Assembly (NCBI RefSeq): GCF_000004825.1 | Contig: NW_008805071.1 | Location: 2,200,992 to 2,264,991 of the forward strand | Source: Heterostelium album PN500 | Lineage: Eukaryota > Evosea > Eumycetozoa > Acytosteliales > Acytosteliaceae | Length of the DNA: 64,000 nucleotides | Direction of reading: 5' to 3' | Made by a program: the position numbers and the translations under genes | The notes under the pieces: model-generated | What the model saw: the letters and a program-made list of their open reading frames with translations, nothing else | Told to the model about the DNA's origin: nothing | Databases searched by the model: none | Shown: piece after piece, positions 1 through 12,094 of the stretch | Numbering within the stretch: the first letter of the stretch is position 1 | How the letters are laid out: each line of letters begins with the position of its first letter

Positions 1-623
1 AAAACAACAACCAAATCAATATCAATATCAATTCAATATCTTTTGTGAATAATAATATAGATAAGATCAATGACCTTCAGACCAGCCCAACCAGTCAGAG
101 ACTAACGTCAATGACCTTAAAACCAAGCTCAACCAGTCAGAGATTGAGATTAATCGATTATTATGGATATGGTGCAACATTATACAGATAAGAGAGAACA
201 ATCTGACCGGGCCCTAGAGGAATATAAGATGAAATGTAGATTATTAGAATGTGAAATTGCCAATCACCAAAAGACTCTCGATGTATACCGTACCGATTAT
301 GACCAATTAAAAGAAATGATCGAAACAGAAGAGCTCTATCATCGAAAACACCAAGCAAATAAGCAGATGTTCGATAACCTCACCGATAAACAATCATTTG
401 ATGGTTTTATAAGAGATAAGCTACTGGTTGACAGGACTTCGAAATCTAGTGACCCAATTGTTCAAGCGATAAACAATTTGTTTAATTTTGGAAATCAAAC
501 GAATTAAAGTCTACATGGCTCATTCCTCTAGGTGTAGAAGGAGAAGAAACAGTGAAACAAATAGCCTATCAAATCTTTCCGAGAAAACTCCTCTGTACCA
601 CCTTGCATAGTGGAAAGCAGTAA
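1..623 (+). pseudogene. Broken coiled-coil gene fragment
   Basis: The longest open stretch, 163-507, encodes 114 charged residues rich in E, K, Q and L that look like coiled coil (about residues 1-80). Upstream DNA holds two near copies of a roughly 45-base unit (about 66-110 and 108-148) that reads as a heptad-like peptide only if the frame is shifted. Downstream, another frame stays open from about 486 to 623. The piece therefore looks like one coiled-coil gene cut by small indels, entering from the left edge. No family is recognised. A multi-exon gene is possible (GTAAGT occurs at 620), but three frame changes in 600 bases favour decay. Confidence 0.35.
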
Positions 624-652
624 GTGGAAATCCGGCATAGAGCCTCTGATGT

Positions 653-1261
653 TTGCTTTACAATATTAGAGTTTGGTTCAAATATTCGTGGAACCAATAC
701 AATGGATCATTTTACCATAAATACTTCAACTACTACTGTGACCAGGTCCCCGAACATTGTTATTGCAATAAGCTAAGGAAGTGTGTCAGAGAAAGACATT
801 CCAGACTTTTACTCGACCATCCTCTGAGTAATACAGAAGAGATTAGAATACGAATTTCTATTTCCAAATCCGACGAGCTGATCCAACTTATAGAGAAAAC
901 TCTTTATGAAATCCCGGTTTTGTGGAGAGTTTTTTGTACCAGTTTACAAAGAGCAATTGGAGTACATCAATACGAAGAGTCAATCCACATCAACATCCCT
1001 AAATCCACATCCAACAGTGATGCCACCCCAAAGAAAAGAGGCAGACCTCCAAAGAACTCTACACCAACCTCTCTAAATGATGGCAATTCAAAGAGCCAAT
1101 CCAAAAAAAAAAAACCAGAACACAAAATAGTAAAGCCAGAGACACCCCACATCAACTGATGATACCGCTCCAATCCCTAAATCCACATCCAACAGTGATG
1201 CCTCCCCAAAGAAAAGAGGCAGACCTCCAAAGAGTAAACCCACACCTGTCAGTGAGGGATA
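653..1261 (+). pseudogene. AT-hook protein fragment, frameshifted
   Basis: An ORF from 653 to 1159 (168 codons, opening with a non-ATG codon) ends in a lysine-rich tail with an AT-hook, KKRGRPPK. AT-hooks bind the minor groove of A+T-rich DNA. After the stop at 1157 the same module is repeated almost exactly (1178-1235, matching about 1001-1056), in another frame that runs to a stop at 1259. A 12-A tract at 1103-1114 lies just before the break and is a likely slippage or sequencing-error site. The original protein probably carried at least two AT-hooks. It may belong with the coiled-coil fragment to its left. The remainder is not recognised. Confidence 0.4.
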
Positions 1262-2302
1262 AAGGATAAAGATGAAAATAAATTTTTAATTAAATTAATT
1301 GTTTTTTTTTCACTCTTGCGATGCAAAAATGAAAAAAATGTTAGGGTGTTACTCTGCAGGTCGCCTGTGAAAATTCCTCAGTAACTACGAAAAAATCGTA
1401 GTGATATGTTGTGTCGCTATGTGCTCAAAGAATGTAATTAGACAAGTAGGATTACAAAAATATAAGAAAACACCTGTCGAAGTTGATGGACCTTTAATTC
1501 GAAAGTAAGTAGAGCAGTCCTTTTTACGATGTACAGTGTCTAAAGTATATTGTGGCCAGGGGGGGGGGTACGATACAGGTAGAGTTTGATTATCAGATAT
1601 CAAATATAATTCAATAATAAATATAAAAATATATTTTGAAATAAAACTCTTATCTTTATCAAATTATTTATTAAAATGATTATTTCTATTTTTGGATTAA
1701 AAAATAAAAATTGTTTAAAAAAACAATGAGAAAATCAACCATGTCATACATATATTGTTGAAATGATGGTATGTGTCGTATTTGAAACTCCAGGTGGTGT
1801 ATGAATTGTGAAAGGATGGGTTATATGAGGAAGTGTGATTGATAATTGGTAGTGAGATTATTGCTTGGCGAGGATCCAAATAATTTAGATTGTTAGTTAT
1901 CTTGCTTTACATTAGTGGGTATGTAACTTGTGATATTGATTTAATCTTTCCCACAAAATATCATTGTTTTTAACATGGCCAAAAAAAAGCAAAAAAATGA
2001 AAAATTTAATTAAATTTTGTTTAGGAATGTAAATGATATTTTAGAGGGGAAAATCGAAACTTGTTCTTTATTATCTCGAAGGATGACTTCAGGCAGATAA
2101 TAATTGCAATTAAATCTCAAAACGGCGTTAATTGAGTTGGATTTTTTTTTAGTGAAAAAATTTAAAAAACATCAATAAACAAATTTGTAAATCAATTTAG
2201 GTCGAACAAAACATTAAATTGTAGAAGAGAACCCGATTTAAATAATATATTAGTTTTAGTGATTTTTATTAAATTTTGATTAAGAATTTTTTGGTTTTTT
2301 GT
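1262..2302. other. Intergenic, no gene seen
   Basis: No convincing coding frame. It contains a perfect 7-bp hairpin (ACTACGA, A5 loop, TCGTAGT) at 1384-1402 and a run of ten G at 1559-1568, both unusual against the A/T-rich background. The rest is A/T-rich with short homopolymers. Confidence 0.5.
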
Positions 2303-3486
2303 TTATAAAATATTGTTGGCAACTTGTGAGTCCCTTGTGCGCGTGGTTACATTTCCCAGGAGTTCTATGATGATAATCTGCCTATATTCAGGGTAAGATT
2401 TAGTTGAATTGTGTTGATTTTTATATAAAGAATATAAGAATTTAAAAGAGCAGCTTCCAAGAGGTAAAAAAATATTGAAATATACCATCTTCGTGAAAGA
2501 CTCTTTGATCATTTGATCATTATTATCGACATTTCCCATATTCTTTCGGTAATCTCGTTGCGATTCCAACATGATTTGAGCATTTTCTTGGGTATTTGTG
2601 GTGTCTTGAATCCTATAGAGACCTAACTCAGCAGATTTCAATTTACCCATGTAGGTTACATTAGCAACATTTCATTTAGCCACACTGATAAATCCTCGAG
2701 TGCTGATTTGAGGAGTTTGATTGATAAATTGATTAAGAGAGACTCTCCGCCACCAACAAAACGGTTGTTTCTTAAGATATCCATCGATGGTTCGTTGGTT
2801 GCATTTGTAGTGTTTGTTGGTTTAGTAGCAATATCTGCTGAGAAAGATATTCGATCTCCATATCTTGACTCTCCAAATAACTAATAAATGGATTGATTAA
2901 ATTAAAAAAACTATTGTTATAGTAATTATTGTAATTATTGTTATTATAATTAATATTGTTATTGCTATTGTTATTGTTATTGTTATTGTTACCAAATCTG
3001 CAAATCGATAATAAATAACTATTATTTTTGACTAAAATGTGGTAAAAATCTCGACAAATTGTAAAAAAAATGATATCATTCCCTCATCGATCGTAATGAC
3101 TTGTCTTCTGTCCTAAACTTTGATTCTATTGCTACTAGAAAAGGCTCTATCTTGAATAATTCAGATGAGGTATCCTTATTATACTTGATATTGTCATTAA
3201 AGTGTATATGGTGGTGAATGAATAAGAACTGTTTGCAAGACATGACACTATGAATTCTTTCAATAAAAGTTAGACCCTCCGAGAAATACTCTTCAATACT
3301 AGGTATCTTGATATAACCCATCAGCATGATTAGACCCAAATATAGCTCCAAAACTCTAATTGTAAGACCCTCCTCTTTAAAGTACACTTTCTCTTGATTT
3401 TCTTTATCCTTTTGAATTATGTATAGCTTAGTTTGATTGAGGATCGTCATAGTATCGATACAAATATTTGTTGGTGCCAGGTACAT
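2303..3486 (-). pseudogene. Decayed piggyBac-type transposase
   Basis: Two minus-strand pieces match different parts of a piggyBac (DDE_Tnp_1_7) transposase. The 3486-3076 piece (136 aa) has the N-terminal core pattern, with a hydrophobic LGLIMLMGYIKIPSIEEYF stretch followed by a 'MSCKQFLFIHHHIHFND' block. The 2650-2303 piece (115 aa) has the C-terminal 'RKNMGNVDNNDQM' block, equivalent to the usual M-G-G-V-D-x-x-D signature. The intervening 2651-3075 has no transposase frame. It contains an antisense open frame and an (AAT/AAC)-type microsatellite near 2925-2995. The catalytic Asp region is missing, so the element is dead. Terminal inverted repeats and TTAA targets were not identified. Confidence 0.65.
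2627..2884 (+). other. Open frame without ATG, one hydrophobic segment
   Basis: Between the two piggyBac pieces, on the opposite strand, 85 codons are open from just after a stop at 2624 to TAA at 2882. The peptide is Ser/Asp/Lys-rich, then KRLFLKISIDG, then a hydrophobic segment (LVAFVVFVGLVAISA) and a short polar tail, which resembles the C-terminal anchor of a membrane protein. There is no ATG. A potential acceptor (CCCATGTAG) lies at 2646-2654, so it could be a terminal exon or an orphan exon carried into the transposon. Function unknown. Confidence 0.25.
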
Positions 3487-3825
3487 GATTGCTTATTCAA
3501 ATGGCTATAGTATTTTAAACGAAAACCTACATTTTACTTCGGACGCGAATTGCTATTGCTATCACTATTGTTATTGTTATTGTTATTGTATTGCTATTCC
3601 TATTGGACTGGAATGCACTTAGAATGTTCTTTAAATTAGTGCTATGTGGCTTACTAAATTTAATGTTAAATACAACAATTCTTACTTTTCTTAAAATTAT
3701 TTTATTTATACTAGTGGCAGTTGAAGTTTCACGAGACAAAACCTACAATCCATTTGAGCTATTGAATGTTGATTGTGCCTTGCTCCACTGCGTGATCACT
3801 TTCTGCATTCGCAGAAACCGACAGT

Positions 3826-4185
3826 TTGATTTCATCTTCCGTAGGTGGTTTGCCACCCCAAAAAATTTTATCACCAGTGTCATTTAATCCATTTTATAGA
3901 TATAGTAAAGATCCAATAGAGCTTAATGTAGATATACTCAAGAAGCAATTAATGGATTTCCACAATTATCAGTATGTAACTGAAGAAGAGAGACTAGGCA
4001 AATATTCTAATCCTGCAATTTTCTGGTCGCAAAATAATAATCCTGCTTTTGTGCCTTCTGAATCTGTATTCTCTAAAGCTAATTATATTTTCTGAATGAA
4101 GACAATCAATGCTAAGTAGTACAATAAGAGATTGTGTCTTATTGTTTTGCAACAAATCTTTATTTACATATGCCAACAACAATTA
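3826..4185 (+). pseudogene. hAT-family transposase C-terminal remnant
   Basis: The 89-codon frame ending at 4095 finishes with '...PAFVPSESVFSKANYI', which fits the hAT dimerisation signature (P-[ST]-x-S-E-x-x-FS-x-A). A one-base frame change near 4093 continues the homology as 'EDRQSMLSSTIRDCVLLFCNKSL', the usual final helix of this domain. Only about 110 residues remain, with no catalytic region, so this is a dead fragment. Assignment rests on the motif order; termini were not found. Confidence 0.5.
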
Positions 4186-4535
4186 TAACAACAAAAAAAT
4201 TATTAACATATGATATTGCCAAAACTAGTCATTGTGCTTCAAATATATTTTTTTTTAATATGAACTAACTGAAAAAGTAACCAAAACTAACAAACGTGTA
4301 GTTTGGCTGAGAATTTGTTGGTACGAAAAATATCAGTGAGTATTTTAACTTATTTTTCAAAAAACCAGTAAAATGAAGAAAAAACTGCTGTGTAAATGAA
4401 TATTAGTATTTATTAAATCTTGCAGAATTGGTGAGTAACGATTGATCTCGATGAATTGTATCGAGGGACCACAACCAACTTTTACATACTTGGTTGGTCA
4501 TTAATAATGGTGCCCTTTGCATGACCAATCTTATT

Positions 4536-5307
4536 TTAAGCACTGTCTTGGGGAGGACTCTTGGTCTTAACTGGCTCATACTCAAGCTCTTTGAGTTGTG
4601 TCTCGAGAGCAAGGATGCGAGATTTCATCTCTTGAAAGTCTTTTTTTTGAACAGAAATGACATCTGGCTTGGCCTTGGGCTCTGGCTCTGGTTGTGGCTC
4701 TGGTTGTGGATTTGGTTCGGGCCAAATTGTGTCAGACCCAAGATTTAGCTTTGCATATTTAGCAAAACGTTTGGTTGTTTTTTCCCAAACTGTATATCTC
4801 CTTGATATGCTATGATGGATGATATGACCTAGGAGGCGCCAGTGGGGGTTGTTTTGAGTAGGAATGGAATTTTGGAGAACTTGAAAATCCATCTCTTCGA
4901 GTTGATCGGGAAGGTTATGAAAATCTATCTTTTTCTTCGACAGGTCACAATAACAGAAATGAGTTAGTAAGCGATCACTGAACTCTTTTACTTCTTCCTT
5001 GAGACACAAGTCAACTCCAAAGAGACTCAATATTAATGTTATGTTTGAGAGGATCACTATTAAAACATGCTCTAGAGAGATAGATGGTTAATGGAAATGA
5101 GCTTTTAACCACTTATCGTATGAACTTACCAGATTCATGAATAACACCGTGTGCCACTAGAACTCTAGTGGTTCTAACAACCCAGCTCCAAGGGCATTGA
5201 GGATATTCTGAAATGGTATTAGTGAGCTCGTCACTAGTTTGGATAAAAAGAGGTAAAAATGAATGGTACCTATAAACTAATGAACGTAATTTGTATAAGT
5301 CCACCAT
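4536..5307 (-). CDS. Spliced hypothetical protein with Pro-Glu repeat
   Basis: Two exons give an exact frame: 5307-5130, an intron with GTAAGT donor and CTCTAG acceptor (5129-5072), then 5071-4536. The protein is about 237 aa. Visible parts are an N-terminal region beginning MVDLYKLRSLVYRYHSF, a hydrophobic stretch across the exon junction, a basic segment (RRYTVWEKTTKRFAKYAK), a PEPxPxPEPQPEPEP low-complexity tract near residues 180-195, and a short C-terminal coiled coil (MKSRILALETQLKELE). I do not recognise the family. The intact splice and frame suggest it is real, although it sits among transposon debris. Confidence 0.6.
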
Positions 5308-7269
5308 GGTGATTGTTGCAATGTATCTTCAAGGTTGTATTTCAGTGGTCTGATGATTTTTAATTATATATATTTTAAAATAATCATAAATGAGAAGACA
5401 ACTAAAACTATTTTGAAAAAAACAAATTAAAAAATTAAAAATATTTGTGTGTAACATTTTTTTCTGTATCCTCAATTTCGAAATATTTTGATCGGAGTTT
5501 TGTTTGGATATTTATTTACAACATTTGGTTAAAAAAATTGAAAACTCCACCATTTTCGCAACTGTACATCACAAATATCTATGAATTTAAAAGAAACAAA
5601 ATGATTGAATCAATTTTTTTTTTTTGAATACGCAAAACATTGGCAACTCCACAGAGAGCCCCTAAACGTCACATTCTTTTGAGAATCAAAAAGTTGAATG
5701 GGTCAAAAAATTCAACATGAGTTATTTATTTAAAATCAATATATTTGATTTACTACACTTGAATTTATTTGTAAATTAATAGTAAGATAACATTGCAAAG
5801 CAAATATATGGATGGGTTGTATCATTATGTTTATCTAATATTAAAATTACTATTTTGTTTATCTATGACTAACACTTATTAAATAAACAAAAAATAATAA
5901 ATAAATTTTTTCATCAAAAAAAAAAACTTAGAATGACCATACCACAGTTAGAACGATTACTATTACTTTATTTATATTGATTCTCTTGATTTTCTGAAGT
6001 ACAAAATCTGACATTGTCCCACCTTCTATTTCCTTGTACAATAAAAGTGCTTTTCATTCTAAAAATAAATTAGTGTAAAAAAAGTTATATCGATAGTTTA
6101 AAATAAATATAAAATTATTAACTTGCTGATTCTAATGTTGATTTGACTACTTTCACTCTAAGCTCATGTAAAAAAGAGTGATGGTACCTCTCAAAATAAA
6201 CTAAAACATATTATTTTTTGTTTTGTGATGAGAAAGATAGGCGTAAATTAATAGATACCTTTCAAATTAATTAACAAATTTAAAAATAAATTTAGAAATA
6301 ACATTTGTAATACATAAATGTCAAGCATCATTGAATTGTTTTGTTGTATATCCAAATAAATAGAAAGCATTCAAACTCAACGCGACAAATTACAATGAAA
6401 TAATCAAAACTTACAGGTTTCGAATTATGAATATACAGCAAAAGATATATTCGATTATCCAAAAGGATCACTGTCATTCAATTCGACGGAATATATTGTT
6501 ATCATATCTTTTTATTTTATTTAATTATTAAGTTATGATAATCATCAAAACTGATCATGGAATGAGAAATCTAATCATTGATTGCTATACTTAATGTGGT
6601 TAAGGATGGGTGGCTGAGCAGCTCGTACATCATCAGAAAACTCTGTGATCACTAACTTGTTGGTGGATAACAGTTACAAGATCTATCGAATGTACCAGCT
6701 GCAAAACCATGTCATCTTAATAAGTTACTCGATTTTTTCAAGATTAGCTCTACGACCGGGATCAATGCTACCAAATGTATTATCATGATACTTTAGGTGG
6801 TATCGATATCACAATTTCAAAACTTTGTTGCTCCAGAAAACACCTTATGGGTGTTGCTTAAAGAGTGGTTATCTGTACTAATATCTTGTGTAATATCTAA
6901 TATTTGTAAAACAGATTTTTATTTAGTTATACTTATCTTTGGTGAAGAAGAATGTGTAGAAGGGTAATCTTTTATCTGTGAATATTCTGTGATTTACGAA
7001 ATCTATATATGATATTTTTTATAGAATCTAACAGATTTTTATTATGGTTTACAAAATATGTTAATATATCTATTTGATACACCTTAAATTTACTTTGTTT
7101 AGAATTCCCAAGTTATCAAAAATATCCTTTGACTTGAAAAAATAAAAGCAAATATGAGAAAATAAAAATTTAATTAAATGAAAATGAAAAAAAAAAAAAT
7201 CAAAAAGATCGGAGGTGCATTTAAACCACTAGTTTTAGGGTTGTCAATCACAAATCAGATATAAAAAAA
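5308..7269. other. 2-kb A/T-rich intergenic stretch
   Basis: Short open frames only, none with recognisable motifs or supporting splice sites. Repeated A/T homopolymers occur, and a slightly less A/T-rich patch at about 6590-6870 has no frame that holds together. It presumably includes the promoter of the carboxypeptidase that starts at 7270. Confidence 0.5.
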
Positions 7270-9068
7270 ATGACAAATTATACATTCATTATTGTATTTT
7301 TATATTTATTTAGTGTGGGTGTGCAATCAACAGTAGTAAACCCACTACGTTATTTACCTACATTTAATCGTGATATTAAAGGTATCTATCTTATTAGAAA
7401 TATTAGATCAAATATATATATATTTATTCTTACTTACTTTAATTATAAATAGGTCAATATACTGGATATCTAACAGTTGGTGAAACAAAGGAGTATTTTT
7501 TCTGGTTTGCTGAATCTTTAAATGTTCCATCTGCCGATCCTGTTGTATTGTTCCTTTCTGGTGGACCAGGTATGTCTTACTGATATGATACTACTAGCAA
7601 GTAAAATCTATTTTTTTTTATTGACATATTCGATCTTTTATATAGGTTGTAGTTCATTATTGGCATTGTTCACTGAGAATGGACCATTCACAGTTCTGAA
7701 GGACGACAGACGTCCTGGTGATGATCAATTCTTTGTTGTCGAGAATCCATATTCATGGATAAATGCTGCTAATATGTAAGTGATCACCGAATAAACATCA
7801 GACAATAGCTGAAAACTAACATTTCCTATCTATATATATAAGGCTCTACATTGAATCACCATGTGGAGTTGGTTTCAGTTATAATACAGATGGTAACTAC
7901 ACAAGTGGAGACACTCAGACTGCCGAAGACAACTTGGCTGCTCTCCAAGAATTCTTTACACTCTTCCCACAATATGCAAACAATGAATTCTACATCACTG
8001 GTGAGTCGTATGCCGGACACTACGTTCCTCAGCTTACAGCACTGATCCTCACCACTCCATCATCTGGAATCAATATTAAAGGTAATATTTATGAAAATAC
8101 TTTTTAGTTAGTTAGTTGTACAAATTAAAATAATAACTTTATTATTATTATTTTAGGTATGATGGTTGGTAATCCTTCATTTAATTTTACTGTCGATGCT
8201 CAATTCTATCCAACATTTATGGCATTCCACGGATTGCTAAGTTACAACGATTATATGAACATGTCAAGTATTTGTAATGGTGAGTTTTACCCTGGAACAA
8301 CCGAGTGTCAAGCAATCCAAAATCAATTGTCTGCCAACTTTGATTTGATCAATCCATACAACATTTATGCTCCATGTGTAGGTCAAGGACCATCGAGTGG
8401 AGGTTCATGTTTCACCACCAACATGGCATTGGCTTCAAACAGTCGTTATCATGTCAGATCGTCGCAAGTCTTTATTCCATGTTTGGATGAGAGTGCTCTC
8501 GTTGGTTATCTCAACCGTCCAGATGTACAAAAGGCAATCAATGTCGATACCTACAATATCCCAAGTGGAAGTTGGCAACCATGTTCACCAGTACTCAACT
8601 ACTCTTCGATTCTTGAAGACATTCCACAGACTTACCAAACCATTATTTCTTATGGAATGAATATCTTGGTATACTCTGGTGATATAGATAGTTGTGTTCC
8701 ATACTTAGGTACAAGTCAAGCAGTTAAACAACTTGGATATCCAGTGTTGGATGCATGGCGTCCATGGATTGTAGTTGACTCTCAAAACTACAAACAAGTT
8801 GCTGGTTATATCGTTTCATATAACACTGCTTCAAGCAATTCCAAAGCAAATCTTTCTTTCGCCACCGTCAAGGGTGCAGGTATGTGTTATAATGATAACT
8901 ACTAAAAATTACCATCTATTATATATTAACATATTTGATCATTCACCATCTAAATCAATTACCATCTATTATATAATATATAAATTTCAAGGCCATATGG
9001 TTCCATTATACAAACCGGTTGAAGCATTGGCCTTGTTTGAAAGATTCTTATCAGCTGGACCTTATTAA
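7270..9068 (+). CDS. Serine carboxypeptidase (peptidase family S10)
   Basis: Six exons (7270-7381, 7453-7569, 7646-7775, 7843-8081, 8157-8879, 8992-9068) join in frame to about 465 aa, normal for S10 enzymes, which remove C-terminal residues in lysosomes or vacuoles at acid pH. A signal peptide opens the protein (hydrophobic to about residue 20). The oxyanion-hole motif GGPGCSS spans exons 2-3, and [10 protein letters not shown] and the nucleophile motif GESYAG (Ser175) are in exon 4. The acid is in [10 protein letters not shown] (Asp375) and the base in GAGHMVP (His442, exon 6). All five introns are 71-112 bases with GTA-type donors and AG acceptors. All family landmarks are intact, so it should be active. 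Several N-x-S/T sites fit a secreted or lysosomal glycoprotein. Confidence 0.95.
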
Positions 9069-9415
9069 TCCGCAGGTCTTTGGTTTACCACTGTTAAGGG
9101 AGCAGTTCATTTTAAATTTCTTTTTAACAAAAATTTATTGATTATTGCAATCTGTAATAATAAAGGTTAACAATCTCATCTAACTATCTACTTGCTAATA
9201 CTTTATTTTTAAATATCTTTATAAACAAATCTTTATTCATTTTTTATTTCTATTTAAAAATTAAATAAAAACTAGTGATGAAAAATTGAACTTTTTTTTT
9301 TTTTTTTTTGAAAACAAAAAGCACAGCTTATTAATTTTTTTCTGTTTTTCAAGAGAATAAACCAAATAAAATAAAGATTTGTTGTGGGTTAACCACCAAG
9401 CACTATTTTCATTTA
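9069..9415. other. Intergenic, homopolymer-rich
   Basis: No gene seen. It contains the carboxypeptidase 3' region (AATAAA-like signals) and a long T run around 9292-9310. Confidence 0.4.
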
Positions 9416-11250
9416 TAGTGGATACAATTATAGTTGTTATGATTCATCTTTAAGTGGTGGTATCTACAATCAAAATAACAATAGTAACAACAATAATAAC
9501 AACAATAATAATAACAATAATAATAAAACAATCGACAAAGATAAAGATGATGATCAAGAGAAACAAAAAGATGAAGTAGAGAAACATAGACGATCACAAC
9601 TCATATTGAGTTCACGTGAAGTAAAAGACAGTGGTAGAGATTGGAATCAAGAGTTTCAAACACTCTTACGTACGAAACCATCACTCGATAAATTTCAAAA
9701 GCTAACATTTCTAGCAATTGATTTGTTAAAAGTCAATTTAAGCTAGTGAGAAAAACAAAAAAAAACCACACAGCAAACCACTTGCTGTTCACACATGTTT
9801 TTTGCATGAAAAACAGTTTGTGGCGACTATTTTCGCTATGCCTGGTCAGGTAAGGGGGTTTTAAATGATTTTTAACATTTGTTAAAGCTGCAGGTAAGTA
9901 AATATATATATATATATATATTTATAAAACAATACAATATGTTGTCATTTATATTACCTAAATACATTTAATCATTCTTTATTAGAAACCTATGGTAGTT
10001 TCATTATTAAGGAAATGTTTATGCCAAGTCATTTGAGAACGATTGCACCCATCGATATTGGAGGTGTTGCAGGTGGTACCAAGTATATCTGTCAGAATAT
10101 TCTATTCAAGTTTGCATACGATCAAAAGATACACGATCGATGGCTATACGGTGGAAGATATTCATCTGACTATGGTGCATCTAAAGCTGCTGGTAATGAA
10201 TTAAGAGGGTAATATAAATTTAGTATAACTATTATTATTATTATTTACTTATATAGTTATTATAAATATAATATATATAGATTATCATATTTCTTTCAAA
10301 ATCTATTGGATACAGATTTTGGTGATAGAATCAATGTACCGTTGATGTGTGTAATCGATTATTATGGAGAATACATAACGATGTAGAGGAAGTCAATTTA
10401 ATGATGGAGAAAATCGGTAGAGTGATGAACTTAAGAGGTCATCTCTGGTATCAATCCTAAATTCCTGTATGGTCCGGGTAACTTGGAGATTCATCGATCA
10501 TTGAAGAACAAACGTGATTACTTTGCAATTGATTTCGCAAGATTATTACCACCACAAGCATATTTCGATGAATATAAGTAAGTCATAGTATATATATTTA
10601 TACTTTGTTTGATAATTATCATATCATTCTCTTACCTGTTATTATTCTTTTTTTTTGAAAATGATAATTATCATTTAGTAAACCATTATATCATAGAGAT
10701 GTATTTTTTAAATTATTAAAACCGGAATTGGTTAGAGGATATGAGAGACCGTTGTCTTCGGATGCTTTCAGTGGTTGGGCTGCTAATGACCCGAACTATC
10801 AGGAGAACAATCAGGATATTGCCAATGCATCGAGTCATCTGTTGGAGGTGGTAGTTAGAGAAGCTGCCAATGGACTGGAAGCGAGGTTCATTGAGAACAG
10901 AGACTATCTGCTGGTTAATTTCGATACCGCGGTGGAAGTCCACAAGTTTGGTGTGAACTTACACATCTCGGTTTAGTTCGAAGTCAAATCGATTCACATT
11001 TCAAATCGCTAAGTAAACAGCTGTTGAATGAAATGGTCAGTCCTAAAGAATGAAATCAAAGATGAGCTGCGTGTCAAGCTGAGTGGTCACTTGATTGGCT
11101 CAGAGGAGAAGTGTATCGATACGATAATCTCATTTAAATACTGTTTTCAACGTCAATCGTTTCAACAGTGAAAAAGGGTTCTGGTTGGTAACGGTAAAGA
11201 AGTTGCTACTCGATAAATTCGGACAGAGCTGTTTGAGTGGCGACAACTGG
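9416..11250 (+). pseudogene. Clu-family (CluA-like) pseudogene, copy 1
   Basis: Successive blocks match the central Clu domain of clustered-mitochondria proteins, cytosolic RNA-binding factors needed for mitochondrial distribution. They are: an Asn-rich linker then 'SGRDWNQEFQTL' (about 9420-9745); 'PSHLRTIAPIDIGGVAGGTKY' to 'GASKAAGNELRG' (9991-10209); 'VIDYYGE' then 'KIGRVMNLRGH' and 'RDYFAIDFARLLPPQAYFDEY' (10280-10578); and 'FKLLKPELV' with 'PLSSDAFSGW' (10679-10976). A further tail (10970-11240) follows in other frames. Disruptions include a stop/frameshift at 10385, a 2-base loss near 10445 (CATCTCTGG versus CATCTCTCTGG in copy 2), a shift after 10976 and another near 11040. Several plausible introns remain (for example 9895-9985 and 10578-10678). 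Full-length family members exceed 1,000 aa, so both ends are missing. Confidence 0.65.
9772..9840. repeat. Short inverted-end repeat inside Clu copy 1
   Basis: The 21-mer at 9772-9792 matches 13359-13379 with one mismatch. The block 9815-9840 (GTTTGTGGCGACT...TTTTCGCTATG) matches 14120-14153. The ends are imperfect inverted copies (CAGCAAA versus TTCGCTATG). This looks like an internally deleted version of the 13354-14156 unit. Confidence 0.4.
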
Positions 11251-11278
11251 ATACTCAATACGTGGACAATCATGATAA

Positions 11279-11880
11279 TCTAGTCACCAATTTACTTGGT
11301 TCCCTTAGGAATCTTACAACACTCAATTTAGTAACATCGAAATTCAGTGACGTATCACTAAGGTTATTCATTGAAAACATGAATCAACTTGATAGATTCC
11401 ACCAACTTTAAGCTGGAACCTCAAGACAAACCTTGGAAATCAGTACAATCATTTAGTTTTGTAAATGCATCGAATATACCGGAGCAACACTTCCTCAATC
11501 TCGGGATCATTTTCCCAAGTCTGACGGAGCTATCCATACAACAACCAACCAACTTTACAGACACGTCATTCAAGAAAGCACTTCAGAATCTAGCACAACA
11601 CAAAATAGAAAAACTCACATTGGATGGCTGTACAGAACTAACGGATTCCTCCATCATAGCATTATGTAGCACTACCTCCATATGTAAATCGATGACAAAG
11701 ATCTTTTTCATTGTTCCAAAGATTGGTGATTCATCGATCATCAAAATAGCAGAGACAAACCTCAGAACGATCATCTCCTATTCCTTCAGGTTTGACGCAT
11801 CCGAACAATATTTTTGTATTCGATATCCACATATCAAATTCAACCTCTATCCTCATCCCGATACTACTTGGTTTATGTAA
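11279..11880 (+). pseudogene. Leucine-rich-repeat protein fragment
   Basis: Leucine-rich repeats of the RNI/AMN1 style are visible: 'LRNLTTLNLVTSKFSDVSL' in one frame (11279-11400), then 'FPSLTELSIQQPTNFTDTSF' and 'IEKLTLDGCTELTDSSIIALC' in the next (11389-11880). The switch at about 11397 (an extra C in TTCCACCAAC) marks a one-base insertion. LRRs of this type usually sit in F-box adaptor proteins. There is no start or F-box, and the fragment abuts the Clu pseudogene without a promoter gap, so it is probably a dead 3' piece. Confidence 0.5.
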
Positions 11881-12094
11881 TACCACAATAGTAGTTATTG
11901 TAATAAAAAGTACAATTCAATCAGATCAATAAAATTATCGACAGATTTTATAAAGATATTAAATATACATATAAATAAATATAAATCATGGTCATCCAAT
12001 ACAAACTCCAATTCTCCAGCTTACACTTTGGGTGGTTTCTGAAATATTTTTATAATTTGAAATTTTTATTTATTATACTGAATACTATAGAAAT

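Noticed and set aside
2925-2995. CRISPR-like short repeats (TTATTG units)
   Set aside because: Plain hexanucleotide microsatellite with no spacers, in a eukaryotic genome.
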